Assembly: GCF_010692395.1 (NCBI RefSeq)
Contig: NZ_JAAHHS010000008.1
Location: 1 to 39,271 of the forward strand
Reading direction: 5' to 3'
Source of the DNA: Moorena sp. SIO3H5
GTDB taxonomy: Bacteria; Cyanobacteriota; Cyanobacteriia; Cyanobacteriales; Coleofasciculaceae
Length of the DNA: 39,271 bases
Part shown: positions 9,213 through 18,000 of the stretch, piece after piece
Layout: each line of letters begins with the position of its first letter
Numbering within the stretch: the first letter of the stretch is position 1
Notes under the pieces: generated by a model
The model's database searches: none
The model's input: only the letters and a program-made list of their open reading frames with translations
Told to the model about the DNA's origin: nothing
Translations under genes and position numbers: made by a program

Positions 9213-9914
9213 ATGTTGCAAATTTCTAATTTAAATGTCTACTACGGTGAAAGCCATATTCTCAGAAATGTAGATTTGAATGTACCAGCAGGACAAATGG
9301 TTTGCCTGATTGGACGGAATGGTGTGGGTAAAACTACTCTACTAAAAACGATTATGGGATTACTGAAACCCCGCACTGGCACTATTACCTTTGCTGGTCA
9401 ACCGCTTAGCAAACTATCTACCGATAAACGAGCCAGATTAGGGATTGGCTATGTTCCCCAGGGGAGGGAGATTATCCCTCGGGTAACGGTGAAAGAGAAT
9501 TTGTTGCTGGGTTTAGAAGCACGTCGAGGGGGTAGAAAGGCTGAAGACGACATCCTAGACACTATCTTTGAGCTGTTTCCGGTCTTAAAATCAATGTTGT
9601 CCCGGATGGGTGGTGACTTGAGTGGTGGACAACAGCAACAATTAGCGATCGCACGGGCATTAATGGGACGTCCTCAGTTATTAGTGTTAGACGAACCCAC
9701 GGAAGGGATTCAACCGTCGATTATTTTGGAAATTGAAGCGGCTGTGCGCCGGATTATTAAAACTACTGGGATTTCTGTGCTCTTAGTCGAGCAGCATCTA
9801 CATTTTGTCCGACAAGCTGACCGCTACTATGCCATGCAGAAGGGTGGAATTGTGGCATCAGGGGCGACTAGTGAACTGAGTCAGGATGTGATTCAGCAAT
9901 TCTTAGCGGTTTGA
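9213..9914 (+). CDS. urtE: Urea ABC transporter ATPase UrtE
   Basis: A 233-residue cytoplasmic ATPase of the LivF type, the last gene of urtABCDE. It starts MLQISNLNVYYGESHILRNV. Walker A is GRNGVGKTT (34-42), the Q-loop region is VPQGREIIPRVTVKENL, the signature is LSGGQQQQLAIARAL, Walker B is LLVLDEPTEGIQPS and the switch His lies in LLVEQHLHFV. Length and motifs match UrtE with no extra domain. With UrtD it forms the heteromeric nucleotide-binding pair. After the stop the sequence falls straight into dispersed repeats, and the next gene is on the other strand, so the operon ends here. Confidence 0.97.
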   Translation: MLQISNLNVYYGESHILRNVDLNVPAGQMVCLIGRNGVGKTTLLKTIMGLLKPRTGTITFAGQPLSKLSTDKRARLGIGYVPQGREIIPRVTVKENLLLGLEARRGGRKAEDDILDTIFELFPVLKSMLSRMGGDLSGGQQQQLAIARALMGRPQLLVLDEPTEGIQPSIILEIEAAVRRIIKTTGISVLLVEQHLHFVRQADRYYAMQKGGIVASGATSELSQDVIQQFLAV

Positions 9915-9925
9915 ATCGGCGTAAG

Positions 9926-10022
9926 CATTCAGCTATCAGGTATCAGCTATCAGCTAATGCGCTACGCGCACGCTACGGAAGGTTTATTTTAAGCTGACGG
10001 CTGACAGCTGACGGCTGAAAGC
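9926..10022. repeat. TATCAGC and CTGACGG heptamer-like repeats
   Basis: Copies of TATCAGC (9930-9956) and AGCTGACGG/AGCTGACAG (about 9991-10022) flank a GCGCTACGCGCACGCTACGG dispersed unit (9959-9978). The right part overlaps the 3' end of the next minus-strand gene. Confidence 0.7.
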
Positions 10023-10269
10023 TGATGTTCATCTCGCGCTCTAGATCGTCAAAGTCAACAGCAAAGACATCAATTTGTTCCCGGGATAGGGCGGCAAGAA
10101 AGTCCCTACGGTTTAACCCAGCGACGGAGGCTGCTTTTTCCATCGAGATTTCTCGCTTTTGATACCAGTAGATAGCAGCAGCAAGCCGCATTTCCTGCAC
10201 AAATTCTTCTGGGGGAAGGCGACGGGCACTAAAAACCTCTTCAGGTAAGTTAATTGTGACTTCTGACAT
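9973..10269 (-). CDS. UPF0175 family small protein (antitoxin-like)
   Basis: A 98-residue protein starting MSEVTINLPEEVFSARRLPP. The body (EEFVQEMRLAAAIYWYQKRE, SMEKAASVAGLNRRDFLAAL) is typical of UPF0175, a family of small helical DNA-binding-like proteins. These are often found as the antitoxin-like partner of PIN-domain proteins. No PIN gene is next to it here, so it looks like an orphan. The last 14 or so residues (FQPSAVSRQLKINLP) are encoded by the dispersed CTGACGG repeat, so the original C-terminus has probably been replaced or extended. The specific role is unknown. Confidence 0.8.
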   Translation of the reverse strand: MSEVTINLPEEVFSARRLPPEEFVQEMRLAAAIYWYQKREISMEKAASVAGLNRRDFLAALSREQIDVFAVDFDDLEREMNISFQPSAVSRQLKINLP

Positions 10270-10600
10270 TAGTTATGTGCTAAAATTTGCTATTATTGAA
10301 AGGGTGCATCTCATTTTTGCCGTTTGACCAGATGGTGCGTTACGGGAGGGATTATCCTAACACTACAATCATGGCTCCCCCGTCCCTAACGCAGCCTACG
10401 AACTTGATAAGTATAGCAGTTTTTAGTTTAATGAGGTACACAGGTTTTTTTCCCTCTTGCCTCTTGCCTCTTGCCTCTTGCCTCTTGCCTCTTGCCTTTT
10501 ACCTGCTCCCTGCTCCCTGCTCCCTGCTCCCTGCTCCCTACTCCCTACTCCCTAAAAAAATGTACCTCACCTAATTTAAAACCGCTATAATTGAATAAAA
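10270..10600. repeat. Repeat block before the ROCO gene
   Basis: No gene that I trust; the plus-strand open frame here is mostly repeat. The block starts with ATGAGGTACACAGG (10432-10445), continues with CTTGCCT heptamers (about 10457-10497) and CTCCCTG/CTCCCTA heptamers (about 10504-10553), and closes with ATGTACCTCACC (10560-10571). This frame of inverted ends around heptamers recurs in the window. Confidence 0.8.
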
Positions 10601-13255
10601 ATGGCTGTACCAGAACGTTTTGTTAAGAGAATAAAAGAAGCAAAAGAGCAGCAGCTTAAACAGTTAGATTTAAGCGGTTCTATTTTTGGTGACGATGGTG
10701 ACCAGTTAACTAAAATTCCAACTGAAGTTTTTAATTTATCACAGTTAAAAGTATTGATTTTAAGCGGAAATAAATTAACAACAATCCCAGATTTTTTCAC
10801 CAAAATACCAAATTTAACCCAGCTTAATTTAAGCTTGAATAAATTAACAACATTCCCAGAATCAATCGGAAAACTAACTAAATTAACCGAGCTTAATTTA
10901 TACAAAAATCAATTAACAACAGTCCCAACATATCTCACTAATATTACCAATTTAACCAAGCTTAATTTATACAAAAATCAATTAACAGCAGTCCCAGAAT
11001 CCCTCACCAATATTACCAATTTAACTGAGCTTATTTTGGGCGAAAATCAATTAACAACAGTCCCAGAATCCATTGGAAAACTTACTAACTTAACCGAGCT
11101 TAATTTAAGGGAAAATCAATTAACAACAGTTCCAGAATCCATCGGAAAGCTTACCAACTTAACCAAGCTTAATTTAAGGGAAAATCAATTAACAACAGTT
11201 CCAGAATCCATCGGAAAGCTTACTAACTTAACCAAGCTTGATTTAAGCGGAAATCAATTAACAACAGTCCCAGAATCCATCGGAAAGCTTACCAACTTAA
11301 CCCTGCTTGATTTAAGGGAAAATAACTTAACAACAGTCCCAGAATACCTCACCAAGCTTACCAACTTAACCAAGCTTGATTTAAGGGGAAATCCCCTTGA
11401 AACTCCACCAATAGAAATTGCAGAAAATGGTATTGAAGCAATCAGAGCTTATTTCCGACAACTGAAAGAAGGAAAAGATTATATCTATGAAGCAAAACTC
11501 CTGATTGTCGGTGAAGCAGGTGCTGGAAAAACAACACTAGCCAAAAAGATAGAAAACCCAGACTATAAACTACATAAAAACGAAGAATCTACAGAAGGAA
11601 TTGACATTATCCAATGGGAATTTCCACTGGATAACGGTCGAGACTTTCGGGTTAATATCTGGGACTTTGGGGGACAAGAAATTTATCACGCCACCCATCA
11701 ATTCTTCCTGACCAAACGTTCCCTTTACACCCTAGTAGCAGATACAAGGAAAGAAGACACAGACTTCTACTACTGGCTTAATATAGTAGAACTATTAAGC
11801 GACAACAGTCCTCTTTTAATTATCAAGAATGAGAAACAAGATCGTCATAGAGAAATAAACGAGCGCGCCTTACGGGGACAGTTTACCAATTTGAAAGAAA
11901 CCCTAGCAACAAACCTAGCTACTAAGCGATGTTTAGAGGATATTATTCCCAAAATTAAATTTTATATTAGCAACCTCCCCCACATCAAAAAAGCAGCTTT
12001 ACCTAGAACATGGAAACAAGTCAGAGACGCTTTAGAAGAAGATAGCCGTAATCACATCAGTCTGGATGAATATCTAACGATCTGTTCAAACAATGGGTTT
12101 ACTTTATACGACGATAAATTACAGTTAAGCGGGTACCTACACGATCTGGGAGTGTGTTTGCATTTTCAAGATGACCCTCTATTAAAGAAAACGGTGATTC
12201 TCAAACCGGAATGGGGTACTTATGCTGTATATAAAGTGCTGGATAACGATGACGTTATTCGCAATCTAGGTTGCTTTAACCGCGCTGATTTAGAAAAAAT
12301 TTGGTCTGAAGAAAACTATGCTTATATGCACGCTGAACTGCTACAATTGATGATCAAGTTTCAACTTTGCTATCCAATCCCTGGGAGGAAAGATAGCTAC
12401 ATCGCGCCACAACTACTAACTTTAAATCAACCTGAGTATGATTGGGATGAATCTGATAATCTAATTCTCCGCTATACCTATGAATTCATGCCCAAAGGTA
12501 TTATAACTCGGTTTATTGTGGTAATTCATAAGTGGATTGACCAGCAGCAATATGTCTGGAAAAGTGGGGTTATCTTAAACAAAGATAACACCAAAGCAGA
12601 AGTAATTGAATATTACGAACAGCGAGAAATTAAAATTAGAGTTACTGGTAGACATAAACGAGACTTGTTGACTACTGTTACTTACGAACTAGATCAGATC
12701 CATGATTCTTATAACCGATTGAGGTGTAGTAAGTTAATCCCCTGTAATTGTTCTAGTTGTAAAAACAGTCAAAAACCTCATTTTTATCAATTTGATAAAT
12801 TAAAAGAGCGGATTGGTTATGGTAAGGATACCATTGAATGTGGTAGTCCTCCCTATAATACAGTTAAGGTATTACGTTTAATTGATGATGTGATAGGTTT
12901 AAATCAGTTCAATAAAGATGAACAACCAGATATATATCGACAGCTAAACAAAGCTGATAGATCTATTACTATTAATATTGATGCTACAGGGAGTAAAACT
13001 ATGTCTGAAAAAAACGAATTCAAGGTTGGGGACGGGAGTACGGTAATAGGAGCAGGAGGTAAAGAGTCTAACAACAAGAATTTAAAAGTTACCGTCAATG
13101 AGTCACCCACAGAGAAGAAATGGAATCTCTCCAATACAATTGCTCTGATGAGTTTAGTTGTAGGATTAGGGGCATGGCTGTTTAGCGGACTTCTTAATGA
13201 CAAGGTAATGGAATGGTTTAGTCCAGAGCCAGCAACACAACAAGAGCAACAATAG
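10601..13255 (+). CDS. LRR-Roc-COR (ROCO family) GTPase with C-terminal membrane segment
   Basis: An 884-residue ROCO protein. Residues about 15-265 are leucine-rich repeats of 23 residues (pattern LTTVPESIGKLTNLTELNL). The Roc GTPase domain follows: P-loop GEAGAGKT (304-311), switch II DFGGQE (355-360) and a base-recognition motif NEKQD (410-414) in place of the usual NKxD. A COR dimerisation region covers about 450-720 and includes a Cys cluster IPCNCSSCKNSQKPHFYQF. The tail has a Gly/Ser-rich stretch (FKVGDGSTVIGAGG), then one membrane segment near 845-865 (IALMSLVVGLGAWLFSGLL) and a short acidic end. ROCO proteins are GTP-switched dimers, and their bacterial roles are mostly unknown. No kinase domain is fused. 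The LRR-coding DNA is nearly identical from repeat to repeat, so the copy number is likely to vary between strains. Confidence 0.93.
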   Translation: MAVPERFVKRIKEAKEQQLKQLDLSGSIFGDDGDQLTKIPTEVFNLSQLKVLILSGNKLTTIPDFFTKIPNLTQLNLSLNKLTTFPESIGKLTKLTELNLYKNQLTTVPTYLTNITNLTKLNLYKNQLTAVPESLTNITNLTELILGENQLTTVPESIGKLTNLTELNLRENQLTTVPESIGKLTNLTKLNLRENQLTTVPESIGKLTNLTKLDLSGNQLTTVPESIGKLTNLTLLDLRENNLTTVPEYLTKLTNLTKLDLRGNPLETPPIEIAENGIEAIRAYFRQLKEGKDYIYEAKLLIVGEAGAGKTTLAKKIENPDYKLHKNEESTEGIDIIQWEFPLDNGRDFRVNIWDFGGQEIYHATHQFFLTKRSLYTLVADTRKEDTDFYYWLNIVELLSDNSPLLIIKNEKQDRHREINERALRGQFTNLKETLATNLATKRCLEDIIPKIKFYISNLPHIKKAALPRTWKQVRDALEEDSRNHISLDEYLTICSNNGFTLYDDKLQLSGYLHDLGVCLHFQDDPLLKKTVILKPEWGTYAVYKVLDNDDVIRNLGCFNRADLEKIWSEENYAYMHAELLQLMIKFQLCYPIPGRKDSYIAPQLLTLNQPEYDWDESDNLILRYTYEFMPKGIITRFIVVIHKWIDQQQYVWKSGVILNKDNTKAEVIEYYEQREIKIRVTGRHKRDLLTTVTYELDQIHDSYNRLRCSKLIPCNCSSCKNSQKPHFYQFDKLKERIGYGKDTIECGSPPYNTVKVLRLIDDVIGLNQFNKDEQPDIYRQLNKADRSITINIDATGSKTMSEKNEFKVGDGSTVIGAGGKESNNKNLKVTVNESPTEKKWNLSNTIALMSLVVGLGAWLFSGLLNDKVMEWFSPEPATQQEQQ

Positions 13256-13405
13256 CAATTTACGACTTGTGAGGTACAAATTTATGGGTTTTAGGGAGCA
13301 GGGAGCAGGGAGCAGGGAGCAGGGAAGAGGGAAGAGGGAAGAGGCAATGGTCAAACAATTCTGTGTACCTCATGAGTCCTAGAAACGCTAGAGATTAATA
13401 GTAGA
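13256..13405. repeat. Heptamer block with TGAGGTACA / TGTACCTCA ends
   Basis: TGAGGTACA (13270-13278) opens and TGTACCTCA (13363-13371) closes a block of GGGAGCA (about 13293-13323) and GGGAAGA heptamers. The closing end continues as TGAGTCCTAGAAACGCTA, the same tail that follows the block at 23597-23625. Confidence 0.8.
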
Positions 13406-13719
13406 GTGGGCAGTGTCTAGCAAGGGACTTTTTAAGGTGATCTGTATTCAGCACTGCCCACCCTACATTAGCTAGATGAATCGTCCGGTGGGCAGTGTCT
13501 AGTAACGGACTTTTTAAGGTGATCTCTATTCAGCACTGCCCACCCTACATCAGCTAGATGAATCGTCCGGTGGGCAGTGTCTAGTAAGGGGCTTTTTAAG
13601 GTGTTTTCTATTCAGCACTGCCCACCCTACATCAGCTAGATGAATCGTCCGGTGGGCAGTGTCTAGTAACGGACTTTTTAAGGTGATCTCTATTCAGCAC
13701 TGCCCACCCTACATCAGCT
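13406..13719. repeat. Four copies of an 82-bp hairpin repeat
   Basis: Units begin at 13406, 13488, 13570 and 13652, an exact 82-bp step. Each holds an inverted pair GTGGGCAGTG ... CACTGCCCAC (first copy 13406-13415 with 13452-13461, loop 36 bases) followed by CCTACATCAGCTAGATGAAT as linker. Copies differ at a few positions in the loop (for example AACGGAC against AAGGGGC). There is no open frame of note. Confidence 0.95.
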
Positions 13720-13740
13720 GTCCGCTAAAGATATCTAGTC

Positions 13741-14226
13741 CTAGAATGATCCTCTTCTAAATCCACGCTTACCTCGACGTGAGCCCATTTCTTGACGAAT
13801 TTGTTGGCGCTGTTCGTCGGTGAGAATACCCATCATCTCTTCCCGTGCTGACTTTTTAATCTCCCGGATTTCGCCTCGCTGCTCTTGAGAGAGATTCATA
13901 CTTTCCATCTCTTCTCGTACTGACTTTTTAATTTCGCGGATTTCCTCTCGCTGCTCTTGGGAAAGATTCGTAGCCTCTTTTGCCTCTCGTAGTTGACCGC
14001 GTAGTGTTTTTATAGTTTCAAATTGCTCTTGTTGCTGGGGAGTGAGAATATCTTCAATTTCAGAGTATGTATTGTTACGGATGTTGTCAATCTGCTGTTC
14101 CTGCTGGTCAGTGAGGTTAAGCTTGGAGAAAGATCGATGCATTTTTTGGGCATTAGCTGCCATGGGAAAACTAGTGAGGGTAATGGCTGCAAGACCTGCA
14201 AGTAGAGAAAAGTGCTTGATGTTCAT
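13741..14226 (-). CDS. Spy/CpxP-like periplasmic protein (LTxxQ type)
   Basis: A 161-residue secreted helical protein. I start it at ATG 14226 (MNIKHFSLLAGLAAITLTSF) because AAAGGG lies just upstream; the frame could also start at GTG 14235. The signal peptide ends at ANAQ. The mature part is rich in E, Q, R and K, with LTxxQ-type motifs: LNLTDQQEQQI, ILTPQQQEQF, NLSQEQREEI, NLSQEQRGEI, ILTDEQRQQI. Two 27-residue stretches (NLSQEQREEIREIKK... and NLSQEQRGEIREIKK...) are near copies. The C-terminus is basic (GSRRGKRGFRRGSF). Spy/CpxP proteins are periplasmic chaperone-like or metal-stress factors; a similar role is inferred. It faces away from the synthase gene. Confidence 0.8.
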   Translation of the reverse strand: MNIKHFSLLAGLAAITLTSFPMAANAQKMHRSFSKLNLTDQQEQQIDNIRNNTYSEIEDILTPQQQEQFETIKTLRGQLREAKEATNLSQEQREEIREIKKSVREEMESMNLSQEQRGEIREIKKSAREEMMGILTDEQRQQIRQEMGSRRGKRGFRRGSF

Positions 14227-15001
14227 GGTGTTCACCCTTTAGCTATTTCTAAGTGTTTGATGTAACCTGATTTCTGTTTGATGTCTCTATCCTAAAAACA
14301 GGGAGGGTGAAACAACATGAGGCAATAGACCTGAATTGTTCTAGGACTTTAGTCCTGGGCTAGATCTGACCAATGGGTCTTGCATTACCTTTGATCCATG
14401 GATTATGGTGACCAGAGAAAAATACTACCGCTGTTGCCTCTCGATACCATTGAGCGAGAATGCGAACGCACTGTGTGACTATAGCACTACGGATTAAAGT
14501 TAGGACATTGATACCAGCAGCTGAGCTGTTTTAGTAAACTCTTGCCTCTTGCCTCTTGCCTCTTGCCTTTTGCCTCTTGCCTTTTGCCATCTCCCCATCT
14601 CCCCACACTTTCCTTCTTCCTTATATATATAAGATCCACCCTGAGTGAGTCCTGTCCCCTTGATTAGACTTAGGGGTCGAAATTGCTTTCAGCTCAAGTG
14701 GGGCAAGGCTTTGCTCAATCTTGTTAACCCCTAGATCTAGGTCAGTTTTGTGAAGTTTTGTAAAAATAATCTTTGGTCGGCATAAAACTTAAGCTGACTC
14801 CGGACAAGTTTTTAGAAGCTAACAATAAAGGATTTATCAGTATGAGTACAAAAACTTATACAAGTAATATATCAAATTATGATTGTTGTCAAGACTAAAT
14901 TGATGTTAGATCAAATCCAGTTAATCACTTCCTAAATTACTAATTACCTATTACCAATTTCGCTCAGATCATAATAGCTGACATTAAAACTATAAAGCTA
15001 A
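14227..15001. other. 775-base spacer upstream of the synthase gene
   Basis: No gene seen. It holds a short palindrome AGGACTTTAGTCCT (14342-14355), CTTGCCT/CTTTTGC heptamers (14539-14588) and two ATCTCCCC octamers (14589-14604). The last 350 bases are AT-rich and probably carry the promoter and leader of the synthase gene, but I cannot point to a convincing -10/-35 pair. Confidence 0.6.
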
Positions 15002-18000
15002 GTGGAGTTCGTTGAAGTGGATAAAAACATTTCCCCTGATCTAGAAACAACTGAGAATACTACTAAAAGCCAAGATAAATGGCATTCTCAACTGCAACAA
15101 AACCCGATTGCCATTGTCGGTATGGCAGCTTTGTTTCCTAACGCTAGAAATTTGCAGGAATATTGGGAAAATATTCTTGGCAAAGTTGATTGTATTACTG
15201 ATGTTCCTAGTTCCCACTGGAATGTAGAAGACTATTATGACCCAGACCCTAAAACTCCTGACAAAACCTATGCTAAACGGGGTGGATTCCTACCAGATGT
15301 CAAGTTTGATCCTCTAGAATTTGGTCTGCCACCGGATACCCTCGAAGCCATTGATTCTGCTCAATTGCTTGGTCTGATGATGGCAAAAACAGCACTGGCA
15401 GATGCGGGCTATGACAAATCTCGGGAATTTAACCGGGAAACGACTGGAGTCATCCTCGGTGGCAGTGGGTTATGGAAAAGCATCACACCTCTGACGACTC
15501 GCTTACAGTACCCGGTTTGGGAAAAGGTTCTCAAAAGTACTGGCTTCTCCGATGAGGATACCCAAAAAATCATTGAGAAAATTAAATTAGCCTATGTGTC
15601 ATGGGAAGAAAACTCGTTTCCTGGCATGTTAACCAATGTGGTTGCAGGACGAATTACTAACCGTCTGAACTTAGGGGGAACTAACTGTACCGTAGATGCA
15701 GCCTGTGCTAGCTCCCTGAGTGCCCTTAAAATGTCGATTAGCGAACTGTTGGAAGGTCGCTGTGACATGATGCTGACGGGAGGGTTTGACACCGACAACT
15801 CCATCCTCAACTACATGTGTTTCACCAAAACCCCTGCCTTTTCTAAAAAAGACTATTTGAATCCGTTCGATGCATCCTCCGATGGCATGATGGTGGGTGA
15901 AGGTTTAGGTATGTTGGTGATTAAACGGCTGGAGGATGCGGAACGGGATGGCGATCGCATTTATGCCGTCATCAAAGGTATTGGTACATCCAGTGATGGT
16001 CGATACAAGAGTATCTACGCTCCTCGTCCAGAAGGGCAAGTCAAAGCATTGCGTCGAGCCTATAAAGATGCAGGCTTTTCTCCCTCAACAGTTAGCTTGA
16101 TGGAAGCCCATGGCACGGGAACCCCAGCCGGTGATTTCTGTGAATTTACCGCATTAAATGAAGTGTTTAGCGAGAATAACTCGAATAAACAACATATCGC
16201 CTTGGGAAGTGTTAAATCCCAAATTGGTCATACCAAGGCGGCGGCGGGGTCTGCGAGTCTGATTAAAACAGCACTAGCTCTGCATCAGAAGATTCTACCC
16301 CCGACGATTAATATCACTCAACCCAACCCCAAGTTTAACATTGATGAGTCTCCGTTTTACCTCAATACAGACGTGCAACCCTGGCTGCGGAAAGGCGATA
16401 ACCCCAGACGGGCGGGTGTGAGTTCGTTTGGGTTTGGAGGTACTAATTTTCATATCGTCCTGGAAGAGTATACCAAAGCACAACCTGGTCCGTTTCGTAT
16501 ACACAAGACTCCTGGGTCAATTCTACTGTCGGCTAATACTCCAGAAGAGTTGTTAAGTCGATGTGAGGGTGTCATCGCCCAATTAGAATCAGAGACTGCT
16601 CTGGAGCACTATCAAGAACTGATTAACTCCTGTAAATCCTTAGTGGTTCCTGTGGATGCTGCTAGAGTGGGGTTTGTGGCGACATCGTTAACTGAAGCTT
16701 GCAACTTGCTCAAGCTGACGATAAAGATGCTGCAAACACAAGGGCAAGCAGAATCCTGGGAACATCCCCGTGGCATCTACTACCGCCAGACAGGTATTGC
16801 TTCTGAAGGCAAAGTGGTAGCTCTATTTCCTGGTCAGGGCTCTCAGTACCTGGAAATGGGTAAAAAACTGGCACTCAACTTCCCTCCAGTGCAAGATGCC
16901 TATAATGCTCTTGATGACCTGTTTATTAACGATGGTTTAAAACCCCTTTCTCAAGTTGTTTTCCCTTACCCTGGGTTTGAGAATAATCAAAAGGCAATTC
17001 AGACCGAGGTTCTACAGCGTACTGAAAATGCTCAACCGGCCATTGGTGCTTTCAGTGTGGGTCTGTATAAAATCCTGGAACAAGCTGGGTTTAAGCCGGA
17101 TTTTGTGGCAGGACATAGCTTTGGAGAACTGACAGCGCTTTGGGCTGGTGGAGTATTAAGCGACGCAGATTACTTCTACCTAGTTAAAGCTCGGGGTCAA
17201 GCTATGGGTACTCCCCAGAATGTTAACGATTGTGATTCTGGCACCATGCTAGCGGTGAATGGGGATATCGCTAAGGTAGAACGAATCATCTCTGGTATGT
17301 CTTATCTGAAGATAGCCAATTATAATTCTCCGAATCAGGTCGTGCTATCTGGATCTAAGCCAGAAATTGCCACCTTACAACAAATTCTGACCAAACAAGG
17401 CTATTCGGTTAACCTATTACCCGTATCAGCCGCATTCCATACTCCGTTTGTCTCTTATGCCAGTCAACCTTTTGCTGAAGCCTTGCGGTCTGTTACGTTC
17501 AACAATCCTAAACTCTCAGTCTATGCCAATACCACTACTGAACCTTACCCCCATGACCCTGAGGCGATTCAAGAAATCCTAGAAACCCAGATGCTCAAGT
17601 CAGTGAGGTTTGAGCAAGAAATAGAAAATATCTACGCCAATGGTGGTTATTACTTTATCGAAATTGGACCGAGACGAATCCTCACCAATTTGGTCAAAAA
17701 TACCCTAGGCGATCGCCCCCATATCGCTATCCCCCTCAATCCTAGTCGGGAAAAAGATAGTGATCTGCAACTGCGGCAAGCAGTGATGCAGTTACGGGTA
17801 GCGGGTTTACCTTTACAAAACCTAGATCCTTATCAACATGAGCCTATCCTTACCAAAACCAAAGGTACCAAACGGATGCAGGTGCCCTTAAGTGGCAGTA
17901 ACTACATCAGTGAGAAGACCAAAGCTGCTTTTGAGCAAGCCTTGCAGGATGGATACCAGGTTAAGTCACAGGTTAAATCAATTGTCACTGAACCTGATTC

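Noticed and set aside
10287..10574. Plus-strand 95-codon open frame before the ROCO gene
   Set aside because: Most of it is CTTGCCT and CTCCCTG heptamers; the rest has no coding character I can support.
13406..13719. CRISPR array
   Set aside because: The regular 82-bp step comes from near-identical whole units with no unique spacers, and no cas genes are present; the heptamer arrays likewise have no spacers.
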